From Annona cherimola (Eukaryota; Streptophyta; Magnoliopsida; Magnoliales; Annonaceae), in assembly GCA_030490835.1 (NCBI GenBank), contig CM059973.1, forward strand, positions 47,744,008 through 47,808,007: 64,000 nucleotides of DNA, written 5' to 3'. Shown here in pieces: positions 25,149-36,183 of this stretch; within the stretch, counting starts at the first letter, position 1; the number at the start of each line of letters is the position of its first letter. The notes below the pieces were generated by a model. The model saw nothing but the letters and a program-made list of their open reading frames with translations, was not told where the DNA came from and searched no databases. Both the position numbers and the translations under genes were made by a program.

Positions 25149-25281
25149 TGAAAACTGCAATACAAAGATCCCTGAAATAAAATTTTATCAAAAGCAAAGA
25201 AAGAAAAGAAAAACTATGTATAATATATACACATTCACAGAAGACAACTGAAATTGTCAGGTACTAAGTTTAAAGCACCAA

Positions 25282-25299
25282 TCTCCGGCAACGGCGCCA
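25282..25299 (-). other. Primer-binding site of element T (tRNA-Asp type)
   Basis: On minus it reads TGGCGCCGTTGCCGGAGA, complementary to the plant tRNA-Asp 3' end except one base. It lies six bases inside the 5' LTR, which fixes the element's orientation. Confidence 0.85.
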
Positions 25300-25305
25300 A
25301 AAACT

Positions 25306-28300
25306 TGACGAGCTACGTATATGTCAATTAAAATGCTCGCTATTTACGCAAGTATACGTGTCGTGTCAAGTAATAAAGAGTGAGTAGAGTATTGTTCCCA
25401 CGAGGATTGTGTTAAACGGAATAGCACCTTGAATCTCAATTGTCTGAGTGAATTGGTAGAATAAATGAGAGTTTTCTTTTGAAGAATAAAACTAAACTAA
25501 ACAAAGCAGTAAATGACAAGAGTGGGATGGAGTATTGCTGAGATTGCCTTAAGATGATAAAGATAGGTGGGAATATGAATTCATTGAATCATACCTATGT
25601 TATTTGGTTCCAATTAAGTTAGTTGTGCAGAGATTACTAATCTAGGTTCATTCATATTCATATATGTCTTCCAACACATACAAACCTAACCAAGTTTTAG
25701 ATATGCTATGTTCCCATGCATACAAGTAAAACTATGTTGATAACCATATAACCTAATCATGATTACACAGGGTTAATAGGTATATTCCTATCCATATTAA
25801 CATCTAACACAACATGAGTTAGAATACCTGTGCCTTATATATGGATCTTATTCAAATCCCACTTTTTCAAGCATGAATCTGAATATTAGATCAATCCACA
25901 AGGTTGCAAGGCTTGTAAACGCATTAAGCATGATATATAAGGGTAATCTCAAGTAACACAAGTCATAGCACAACAGTATTATCAATTCAAGTATAAGAAA
26001 ATCAAATATCATAAGCTATGAGTTCAAATCCTACATATCTCCCACCATAAGAAGGTTTAGCCCATTAACATGACTTCAATTTCCATTAAAATCAAGTTAC
26101 AATCATCTCCAAGAACACAGAGAAAAGGAAAGAAAATGAGAAAGAGAAGAACTAAATCCTGGAAGCTTCCACTAGCGAGATCGGATCTCCTCTTTCGTTT
26201 GCGATGGAAAACGGATCTTTTTCCTTCTCTATGCGGCTGCTCTAGCGGCTCTCTCCATGCCTCTGCTCCTCTGGAACTCTAGGTTTCTATTTAAACATAA
26301 TAGCCAGCGCAGCAAAACCCGCGCGTACGGATGCATATTGGAGCCTAGGCGCCAACTCTCTGGAGCTGCGTAACTTAGAAACCTTTCTGAAAATCCTACG
26401 ACTTCATGCCTTGGCGCCCCTGGATAGTGCCTAGATGCCAACTCCCTGGAATCAATGTGACTTGTGACTTCAAAAACCTTTAGAACTTTGCTTGCGTGTT
26501 GATGAAGTGGCACCTGGATACTACTGGCTGGTGCCTAGGCGCCAACTCTCTGGATGTAATTGTTGGTCCCGAGTTAATGGCAATTACCCAAGAGGGGAGG
26601 GGTGAATTGGGTATTTAAAATTTTTCAACTTAAACAGAAACTTTACCCCGGATTAATCTAGTCCCCTTAATGAAGAAACGAAATGGAAAGCAATATAATG
26701 TAGAGAGCAGAAATATGAATCAACACACAAGATTTTATAGTGGTTCGGGCAACCTCCCTACTCCACTCTTCCAAGATCACACCCCTTGTGACTTGGGTTC
26801 CACTATTGTATTTCACAAATACAACTAGAGCCACTGCTCTCTTCTAGATTCTAGCTCTAGGGGGCATCAACAAATCACAGCACAAGTAGGTGATGAGTTT
26901 CACTCCAATCACACACTACTTTGCTTACACTTGATCTTAGTTCCTCAAACTAAATCAAGTTCAATACAGCAATAATAATAATAACAAAAGAATCTACACG
27001 TTACAGTTGTGTAGAAGCAGTTTGGTGCAGTGAAGAACTTTTAGTGTTGGCTTTGAAGAATCAGCAGTTGAGCTTTAGCAGTTTGAAGCAAAGTTCTTCT
27101 TCTAAGGATTGACTTGATCACTTGAAGCTCTTTAGAGATAGGAGTTATGAGCAGTTAATGAATCTTAGCTACCTCCCTCGTTCACATTGAATGCCTTTTA
27201 TAATTGTGGAGGGAATCCGAACGTTTGAAGGTAGGTGGTGCGCATTTAATGCGCCAATGTTCGAATATTTTCCGACCGTTGCGACCCAAGTCGCAGGTGG
27301 AGTCGACTTCGGGTGCGACTTCGCCCAAGTCGCAGATGGAGTCGACTTCGGCTGCGACTTTGCCTGTCCGCAGCAACTTCAAGTTCCAGACTGGGTCGAC
27401 TTGGTCATCGACTTGACCCAAGTCGTAGGTGGAGTCGACTTCGGGTGCAACTTCACCTTGGCAGTTTTGCTTGACGAACTTGAAATCCTTGGAATGCTTT
27501 GCTTGCGTTGCATGGGTTTCTTCATGCCTTTTGTTGTTCTTCCCTGATCGAGTTCTTCTTTGAGTCATTGTCTTCACTTTAGCTTGTTTCCTTTAGCTCC
27601 ATGATTTGCAAGCCATGAGTCCTTGAGTCTTGAATCTTGTATTCATGAGCAAGTTCAGTATATTTTGATTGGAATAGTTGAGTTTATGCAACTTGCTTTC
27701 TTTGAACTTGATTTAGTCTTCATATGTTCCAATTTGAACATCTGAGTTGACTTGCTCTTCATCTTTACTTAGTTCTGCTTTGAAGTCGATCTAATCCCAA
27801 TTTGTCTTCTGAAATTTCTCCCCTGTTCGATCGAAGTCGACTTGGTCTACGACTTTGCCGAAGTCGCATGCTGAGTCGACTTGGGATGCGACTTCGGCAC
27901 CCCCAATTCTCGGTTTCAACTCTGGACAGAAAACGACGCCTCCAAGTCACTACCGGAGTCGACTTGGCCTGCGACTTCACCTCAAGTCACAAGTGGAGTC
28001 GACTTGGGGTGCGACTTCGGCACTTCGGAGTCTTGACTTCAACTCTAGAAGGAATCATCATTTTGAAGTCGATGCTGGAGTCGACTTGGTCTGTGACTTC
28101 GCCCAAGTCGCATGCGGAGTCGACTTCGTTTGCGACTTCGGCAGCTCTGCTCCCGTTTTCAACTCTGGAAGGAATCGACGCCTCAAAGTCGATGTTGGAG
28201 TCGACCTGGGGATCGACTTGGCCTTAAGTCGATGCCTGAGTCGACTTGGAAATCGACTTATCCTTCCATGCTTCATTTTCTTCAAATGTATATCCTTTAT

Positions 28301-28732
28301 TCACTTCCACAAACATGTTAGTAGCCAAGACTTACTCAAATTGATTTGTTAATCATCAAAACATAGATTTAGCTTATTTTCCACATATTTCCAACAGTAA
28401 TGTGTTGTGTGAAATATTGGAGATTCTGGCAAAGGCCTGTAGAATTGCGCCTGAGCGCTAACCCCATGCTCCTTCACTTGGCTTTGTTTTGCATTCGACT
28501 CGCTCGCGTGCTTGTAATTCTCCGTCCTTCCTGTAAAAATGAATGAAACTAAATAAATGAACTAAAAATGCCTAATTTATACTAAAAATGCATAAAAATT
28601 ACATAATGCTCCTAAAATGCAAAGCGAGTGAAAATTTAGCTAAATGGATGCAAACTAAACCTAATCTCTTGGACTAACACGTAAAAATAGTCTGAAATAG
28701 GCCATGATAACTCGTATTTTTACGAGTTATCA
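25306..28732 (-). repeat. Element T 5' LTR (holds S3)
   Basis: Segments 25306-26560 and 28397-28732 match the other LTR with few differences. It ends with the same perfect 28-base hairpin (28705-28732). Confidence 0.88.
26561..28396 (-). mobile_element. Copia-family solo LTR S3
   Basis: 1836 bp, minus orientation, TSD GTAAT (26556-26560, 28397-28401). It has the largest module array of the set, with twelve GTCGAC centres (27300-27440 and 27830-28260). Frames such as 27855-28352 translate the repeats only. Confidence 0.93.
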
Positions 28733-29164
28733 CATTTTCGTTTTCCAAACCCAAAGACAGGTGAAAGAAAGGACATGACAAAGGAGCAAGTGCAAGATCA
28801 TTAAAGCAATGGACAAACATTAGCACTTTTATGTTATGAAAAACTTGCGTGAAATGAATGTAAATTATTTTGATGTTTATGTTGATGATATGGTTAATAA
28901 ATGAAGTGACATCTGATTTAGGTGAATGTTGAAATGTCTCTTGAATATCATGCTTTACTATGTAATGAATGGTTGGAAATGACCTAGTTATGCTTGAGAT
29001 GAAACTATGAAGAATTAAACTCCTACAAGAACATATTTAATTGGATAAATATCCGTTAAAATCCGCCGTGTGATAGGGCAACAATCCTGATCATGTTTAC
29101 CAATCAATATGATCCCGAGGTATGGCTCAGGATGTGACGCTCGGGTTTGGGACGCCATAGAGCT

Positions 29165-29176
29165 TGGTATCAGAGC
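29165..29176 (+). other. Primer-binding site of element A
   Basis: TGGTATCAGAGC is the standard match to initiator-Met tRNA. It lies five bases after the 5' LTR. Confidence 0.92.
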
Positions 29177-29376
29177 ATGGATTAGTAAATAGGCGTGGAA
29201 AATTTCTAAGTACAGAAGATTAAAAAAATATGATGAGATATACATGATTATATATAATTATGCGATGAAATAGACATGATTATATGATGAATTGGTATGT
29301 TTATAACATGATGAAATGCATGCCATATAATGATAAATTATTTTTGTAATGCAATTTGATTGCTATGTTTGTACAG

Positions 29377-30179
29377 ATGACGGATAGGGGAAAAAAGATG
29401 ATGAGTGCAGAAGAGCTGCAAATAGAGAGAGAGGAAGAGGAAGAGGAAGAGGAAAGGAGACAAAGAAGAGAGGAGAATATGAATAAGTGGTGGGAATTGC
29501 AATGAAACCCAGCACAGTTCCCAGTAGTCCCCCCTGGTCAGCATAGACAAGGTTTAGGAGAGCCCTCCAGTTATGAATCTAGGCCACGAGTCCTCTTAGG
29601 AACGTACCTTGGTGTCCCACGGTCTCCCCGTGTTCCTACCGATAGAGTGGATCCACAAGATCTCCAGGATTTTTGGAAAAAGACTCCGGCACCCACACCA
29701 ATCGACGCAGGCCCGTGGTATAGGTTTGTCGATGGGTGTGTCCAGTTTTGTTATGGGGCAAGTTGGGATAGACTCCATCAACGAGAAATAGACATGACCC
29801 TTTATATTGAAATGTGTCATGCTGAGGGAGTTATTGAAGTACATACAACTCCTCGACCCGATGAGGTCATGCTTTATATAATGGAGAATATAGGTGAAAT
29901 TATCCGACTTGCGGAAATCAATGATGATGATGATCTTATGAAATTCCTCGAGCCTATCGAGGAAGAAGAGGAAGTAGAAGAGAGGTAGAGGAAGAAGTAG
30001 AGGAGGAGATAATAGAGTTTGTAAGTGAGGAAGAAGAGGAAGAGAACGATGATGATGACGACGATAGTGGAGAGGACGAGGTCCGTGGGTGGTCTGACAC
30101 TAGCACGATCACCGAGGCACCCTCACAAGTTCCCCATAGTTGTAGACGATACCTCAGGAGAGGCCCTGGCAGACAATGA
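29377..30179 (+). pseudogene. Element A extra ORF upstream of gag (ORF0)
   Basis: The frame starts MTDRGKKMMSAEEL and ends at TGA 30177-30179, about 265 codons, with one TGA near 29505 and a frameshift near 29985. It has a Glu/Arg-rich charged N-terminus and a middle with DPQDLQDFW, GPWYRFVDGCVQF and PDEVMLYIMEN. A long Glu/Asp tract follows, then WSDTSTITEAPSQVP and an Arg-rich end. The same ORF occurs at 47655-48486 in element B with many third-position differences. I do not recognise a domain. It lies between the primer site and gag, where chromoviruses normally have only leader sequence. A tacag just before the ATG could be a splice acceptor. Confidence 0.72.
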
Positions 30180-30539
30180 ACTTTTTTTTTTAAAGTTATG
30201 TATGTATAAGTGTGGTTTGATGACAATATGGTTGCTATGATCGACTGACATGTATATAAGCAAAATGTGTGTGCTATGTTATGTGTACATAAGTGTGTTA
30301 TATTTTCACATGTACTGACTATGGATGTGATGGTGTGAATATGATGAATATGAATGAATATACTGATATAACTAAACTTAAGAATTTTTAGATGTATGAA
30401 TGAATGAGTTTGAATGATATGATATGATTATGATTGAATGAATTGGTTGTGACCATGTGATAATAAAATGCGTATGCAATGATCTAACATTAATTATAAA
30501 TGAAAAAAATGTGTGCTGTTATATACCCAGATCAACACA

Positions 30540-31794
30540 ATGGTGGAGACAAGGTCAGGATTAAGGAGAAATAAAGGAAAAGAGACAGTGACAGAGGTTC
30601 CAAGCCAATATGAAGTTGGTGAGTCTAGTCGACCTAAAAGAGGAAGGCCAGTGACACAAGGACCTAATCAAAGAAATCAACAAAGAAGAAATAATGAGAG
30701 CCCTGAAAGAGATATGGAAGAGGAAAATGAGTCGAGGCAAACTAGACTCGTAGAGGAAATAGTGGCTGCGGCAGTAAAGGAAGCAATGCAGCAAGCCACG
30801 AGAGACTGGGCAGCACAAACTGCCGATATTATTCAAGGATTATGGGAAAGGACCTAACAAGCTCAGTTGGGGGTATAGCAAGAGAAAGACCTGCTCCAAT
30901 GGCAGACCCCATTTCCACACCGGCACCACTAAGGGATGAAAATCAGCTAATGGAAGCTGATAAAAGAGCCATTAACGCATTTCTAGTACAACGACCCCCG
31001 AAGTTTTCCAGAGAACCCGACCTGGTCCAAGCAGAGCAATGGATGACGGAGAATAAGAAATTATTTAGGATATCTCCGTGCAATGACAGTTAGAAGGTAT
31101 TGTGTGCTACTCATCTATTGGCAAAGGATGCACACGAATGGTGGGAAACGATGTTGATTACAATGCCACGATCGGAAGAAGTGTCTTGGCAAACTTTTGT
31201 GGAAGAGTTTAACAAAGAATACCTCTTGGTTGGATTACATAGTCAAAAAGTGATAAAGTTTGAAAAACTTTATCAAGGGAGGATGACGGTCACCGAGTAT
31301 GCTACAAAATTTAACGCTCTGGTCAGATATGTGCCTTGGATTGCAAATGTGCCAGGAAATAAGGTACAGAGATTCCAGCAAGGATTGAGGCCATATCTCT
31401 GGGAAAGCCTTGCCCCTCTGCTGATTAAGGATTATGCTTCAAGCCTCGAGAGAGCAAGGGCTTTGAAAATTGAAGCTTCGAGAACCCAAAAACTGAGATT
31501 GGGTTCAAGAATGTTCAGCATGGGTCCCAAAGAAACGGAAACTGGGAAGGAGAAGGCTAGAAAAGGAAATATAAGGAAGGATAAAGGAATCCCAAAGAAG
31601 AAAAGTTACCGTTATGTAGGAAATGTCAAAAGCGACATACAGGCGAGTGTCTAAAAGGCTCGAACCGGTGTTATAAATGTGGCCAAACGGGTCATATCAC
31701 TAAGGAGTGTAGGACGGGAGAAGTAAAGATTGTCAAGTGTTATATTTGTGATCAAGTGGGTCACATAGCCCCGAATTGCTCAAACAAGGCATAG
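30540..31794 (+). pseudogene. Element A gag
   Basis: Starts MVETRSGLRRNKGK at 30540. A capsid (Retrotrans_gag) region spans about 30950-31450, with AHEWWETM and the conserved YATKFNALVRYVP. Two CCHC knuckles follow, CYKCGQTGHITKEC near 31672 and CYICDQVGHIAPNC near 31738. Stops at about 30855 (TAA) and 31092 (TAG), plus a frameshift near 31650 before the knuckles, break it. It ends with a TAG at 31792 that may itself be a mutated CAG if gag and pol were one frame. Gag forms the element's particle and packages its RNA. Confidence 0.88.
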
Positions 31795-33015
31795 ACATCT
31801 CAAGGATGTGGAAGACCTGCTCAACTTAGAATACCTGGAGCAACAAGTAAGCATGGAACTTCTACGAACCTGGTGCACATGCATGCCCTGACCCCGACGG
31901 AATCTCAAGAACAAGAGGAAAAGGTGGTCATAGGTACGGTTTATATTCTAGGGAATTTGGCAGTAGTATTGTTTGATTCTGGTGCTAGCCATTCATTCAT
32001 AGCACGCCAATATGTGACCACCCATGCACTACCGGTAGAAGAGACTAACTAGATCATTCATGTAGAATCTCCTATTTATAGGTTTGCAAGTACTAGCCAA
32101 GTATGCAAAGTATGCCCAATTAGAATAGGATCATTGATTCTAGAAGCCGATTTGATCCTATTGCCAATGACTGAATTCGATGTAATATTGGGTATGGATT
32201 GGCTAAGCCAATGGGGAGCGACTATAGACTGTAAGAATAAGAAAGTGCAATTTAAAGCAACTCCAGGAAAGGAGATTGCCATTGGGAAACTGAGGCAACC
32301 TGACAGTTCAAATATATTGATATCATCTATGAAAGCCGTCAGGATGATTCGACAAAAGTGTCAAGCTTACTTGGTGTCAGTGAATATAGAGAAAGGCACG
32401 AAGGTAGAAAATAATCAGATACTTGTGGTTAGGGAATTTCCGGATGTCTTTCCAAAGGAGTTAACCACACTGCCTCCACAACGGGAAATGGATATGACTA
32501 TAGATGTGATGTTGGGTACAACTCCAATTTCTAAAACTCCTTACAGAATGGCGCTAGCCGAAATGAATGAACTAAGGACTCAAATACAAGAGCTGTTGGA
32601 TAGGGGCTTCATTCGACCAAGTGTGTCACCTTGGGGAGCTCTGGTATTATTTGTGAGGAAAAAGGATAGAAGTTTGAGATTATGTATTGATTACCGGGAG
32701 CTAAATAAAGTTACAATGAAGAATAAGTATCCATTGCCTAGGATCGATGATTTATTCGATCAATTGCAAGGAGCCACAACTTTCTCCAAGATTGATCTAC
32801 AGTCAGGGTATCATCAACTGAGAATAAGTCCAGCCGATACTCATAAAACAGCATTCCAAACCAGGTATGGACATTATGAATTTCTGGTAATGCCTTTCGG
32901 ACTTACTAATGCCCCTGCTGTATTCTTGGATATGATGAATAGAGTTTTTCGGGACTATCTTGATCAATTTGTGATTGTATTTATTGACGATGTCCTGATC
33001 TACTCTAAAACGTAG
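31795..33015 (+). pseudogene. Element A pol: protease and reverse transcriptase
   Basis: The protease active site is LFDSGASHSFIA near 31973. A TAG near 32050 interrupts the linker. The reverse transcriptase shows [32 protein letters not shown] and the catalytic [12 protein letters not shown]. The frame is open from 32134 to a TAG at 33016. This order, with integrase after RNase H, is Ty3/gypsy. Confidence 0.93.
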
Positions 33016-33815
33016 AAAGAGCATGAAAATCATTTATGAAGGGTTTTGGAAAGATTGAGAAAAGAAAAATTATATGTCAAGTTAAAGAAATGTGAGTTAT
33101 GGTTGAAATAAATTAGATTTCTTGGGCATATAATATCCGGAAAAGGTATTCAAGTTGATTTTCAGAAGATTGAAGCAAGATTGAAATGGCCAAGGCCGAC
33201 AACCATTATAGAAATTCGAACTTTTCTAGGGTTGGCCGGCTACTATAGAAGATTTGTTGAAGGATTTTCACAGCTGTCAGCCCCGTTAACAAAGTTGACT
33301 CGTAAAGGAGTCAGGTATGTATGGTCTGAAGAATGTGAGCGCAATTTTCAAGAATTGAAATAGCGGTTAGTAGAAGCACCCATCCTAACCCTACTAGAAG
33401 GAAATGAAGGATTTGTGGTTTATAGTGATACGTTAAAAAAAGGATTAGGGTGTGTATTGATGCAAAGGGGTAAAGTGATAACCTATGCATCACGACAGTT
33501 GAAGCCCAATGAGGTAAGCTACCCCACACATGATTTAGAATTAGCAGCTATGGTGTTTGCCTTGAAAATATGGAGACATTACTTGTATGGTGCGAGATGA
33601 GATATTTATACAGATCACAAGAGCCTCAAATATATTTTCACTCAGAAGGAGTTGAAAATGATACAAAGGAGGTGGCTCGAATTATTGAAGGATTACGATT
33701 TAGAAATTTTATACCATCCAGGTAAGGCAAATGTAGTAGCTGATGCATTGAGCAGAAATGTCAGTTTAGCGCATTTTATCACTAAGGAGGAAGGACTGCT
33801 TAAGGAGATAAGATA
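33016..33815 (+). pseudogene. Element A pol: RT thumb and RNase H
   Basis: RNase H residues are visible at [39 protein letters not shown] and [14 protein letters not shown]. Stops at about 33016, 33037, 33109, 33361, 33598 and 33815 are TAG, TGA or TAA where CAG, CGA or CAA would suit the family. Confidence 0.9.
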
Positions 33816-34792
33816 AATGGAATTGATTGTATGTCCACCAGGAGTCCAAACAAGATTATCACAATTATGCATACAATCGTCACTTTTTGAATAGATCAAG
33901 ACTGCACAGCAAAAGGATACGGACCTACATACACATGTCGAGAAAATGAGGAAAAAGGGGTTGTCTGAATTTACTATTGATGAGCAAAGTATGTATAGGT
34001 ATAAGGATCGCCTTTGCATACCTAATACAGTTGAGTTAAAGGAACAAATCCTTAAAGAGGCACATTTTTGCCATTTTCGATTCACCCAGGAAGTAATAAG
34101 ATGTATCAGGATCTCAAGAAAATATATTGGTGGAATAATATGAAAAGAGAGATCGCTGAATACGTGGCTAAGTGTTTAACTTGCCAACGGGTGAAAGCAG
34201 ATCACCAAAGAGTGCCTAGAAAGTTACAGTCCTTAGAAATTCCTGAATGGAAGTGGGACGACATCACAATGGATTTCATAAAAGGATTACCTAAGACCCA
34301 AGCGGGAAATGATTCCATATGGGTAATCATAGATAGTTTATCGAAAGTTGCGCACTTCCTACTTATAAGAAATACTTATACCGCAAAAAGGCTAGCTAAG
34401 GTATATTATAAGGAGGTCATACAACTCCATAGAGTGCCAAAGTCAATTGTCTCGGACCGAGATGCGACGTTTATGTCAAGGTTTTGGAAGAGCTTAAATG
34501 CTCAACTTAAGTTTAGTACAACCTATCATCCTCAAACATATGGACAAACGGAGCGGGTGAATAAGATCATTGAAGATATGCTCCGTATGTGTACCTTGGA
34601 GTTTGGAGGATCATGGGATGAGTATATATCGATTGCAGAATTCGCATACAACAATAGCTATCAAGCTAGCATCCAAATGGCTCCATTGGAAGCATTGTAT
34701 GGTCGGCGATGTCGAACACCGTTGAACTGGGATGAAGTTGGAGAGAAAAGGTTAGCTCCAGACTTGTCTCAACGAATGGCAGACAAGGTACG
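33816..34792 (+). pseudogene. Element A pol: integrase, N-terminal and catalytic part
   Basis: The zinc-binding N-terminus ends CLTCQRVKADHQ. A frameshift lies near 34070. The catalytic core has MDFIKGLPKT, VSDRDATF and HPQTYGQTE, where the usual Asp of HPQTDGQ is Tyr. The frame runs to the B insertion at 34792 (in the TSD GTACG) and resumes at 53151. Confidence 0.9.
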
Positions 34793-36183
34793 TATGAAAC
34801 CTTAACCCATGTAGGACCCATATGTATGCATTAATCATGTATATGATATTTATATGTGAATTATTGAATCATGAAGATTTTATATGATTTTGCTAATTAT
34901 TGCAATTAGGGTTATGGATTAGCAATAATGATGTGATTAAGCATTTTGAGTTAAAATGAGACAATGGGAGTAGAACATATTGATGTTGATTTAAATATAC
35001 AAATATATCATGAAAAATCATTTTCCATTATTTAATATGAATTATGAGAATTTATATGATAATTGACAAGTTTAATGGAAAAACATTGAAAAATTCATAA
35101 CTCAACGCCTGTAAGGCGGATTCAAGTGAAATTTGAAATAAAAATTAATAATGTTGGACTTGGTATTATGGAATTAATGGGTTATGAAAATTCTTGATGA
35201 AATGAGAGTTTTGATTTATTTATCATATTTCAATTTCAATCATTAACTTTAAACGGCTATAACGGGAGCTAGGAAACTCGGATTGAGATGAAATTTGAAA
35301 CGGTTGAACGAAATTATGAGATGTTTATTTTGAATGGCTTGGATTAATCATAAAATTTTGGAAAAATACCTGCATTGAAAAAGGTTAGCATGGTTGACTA
35401 ATGCTCCATATGAGTACAATGCATTTAATGCTAGAGTACCAAGCATAAATGCATGATGTGAATGGGATTTGAGGTGGCAATTGCAGGCCATTTCTAGGGC
35501 ATTTTGTGCAAGTATTTGAGATGAAAAAATGTGAGAATTATCCATCCATTGAATGCATATGATGATGGAGCTACAAAAGGCAAAACCTAGCCCAGAGGAG
35601 GTGGCAACATGGGACGTCCAAGGGGCTGTTTGATGCATATTTTTTATTTTTTGATTTTTAAAATATGCTTATAAGTTGCTGGGATGCAATTACATGAGAT
35701 GTGCATTAAATTATGAAGATTAACAGTAATAAAAAAATTAGAAAAGGCAGATACATGCAACTGAAACATGGACAACATATGGGGATGGAAAATGTGGTTT
35801 GAAATGCTAAGTTGCTGCAGTTTTTGTTAAATTTATTTACACCAAATTAATACATGAATTAATGGGTAATTAAGTGTACAATTTACCCTTAAATTAGGGT
35901 TGAAAAAAATTAAAAATGGATGGAAAATCTGGACAGCTGGACGTGATTGGGGGATAGATTTGGACGACCATGGATTAAATCAGTTTTTGACTTTTGAGAA
36001 ATGGTGAAAATGCATTTTTATGTGGCTGAAATTGTGCCAGCACTACAAGGGTGATATGCATGCATTTATGTGTGTGGAAAATTCCTTGCAAGTGGGCCCC
36101 ACAACTGGAAAAATTCCAGCAACTATAAAACCCATGCACGTTGAATTGAGAAGGGATTTTTGGGAAATTGCCTAAGTGCTGAA

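Larger units (their letters stand above)
14129..28732 (-). mobile_element. Element T: non-autonomous Athila/Tat-like Ty3 element
   Basis: The TSD CATTT (14124-14128, 28733-28737) sits in the 5' LTR of A. In minus orientation its 5' LTR is 25306-28732 and its 3' LTR is 14129-20262; each is about 1.6 kb after removing insertions. The primer site (25282-25299, read on minus) matches the 3' end of plant tRNA-Asp, and the purine tract AAGTTTGGGGGTA (20263-20275, minus) abuts the 3' LTR. The internal part, about 3.4 kb without S2, has a short zinc-knuckle ORF and a degraded 3' ORF but no protease, RT or integrase. It would need enzymes from another element. Confidence 0.88.
8883..29159 (+). repeat. 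Element A 5' LTR (interrupted by S1 and T)
   Basis: LTR segments are 8883-10182, 11886-14128 and 28733-29159, about 3.96 kb in all. They match the 3' LTR at 58943-62787 closely, being nearly identical over the first 100 bases. The end reads gacgccata, where the partner has the canonical CACA end. Relative to the 3' LTR it keeps about 115 bp (around 9296-9410) that the partner has lost. Confidence 0.9.

Noticed and set aside
10318..28260. CRISPR-like or satellite array from the repeated GTCGAC motif
   Set aside because: Spacing is irregular, arms vary, and each cluster lies at a fixed place inside an LTR with TSDs. This is plant DNA.
27855..28352. Open frames of 70-165 codons in the copia LTRs (also 10318-10690, 22756-23088, 27182-27577, 37310-37663, 44168-44536, 56731-57608)
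   Set aside because: They translate the GTCGAC modules in several frames and both strands at once. The module simply lacks stops; there is no start context or frame preference.
29155..29180. tRNA gene suggested by the Met-tRNA match (also 47381, 43069, 25282)
   Set aside because: Only the 12-18 bases of a primer-binding site match, placed directly after an LTR. No cloverleaf follows.
32134..34805. Pararetrovirus or other integrated virus
   Set aside because: LTRs, primer site, purine tract, integrase and chromodomain mark an LTR retrotransposon. No movement or coat protein is present.
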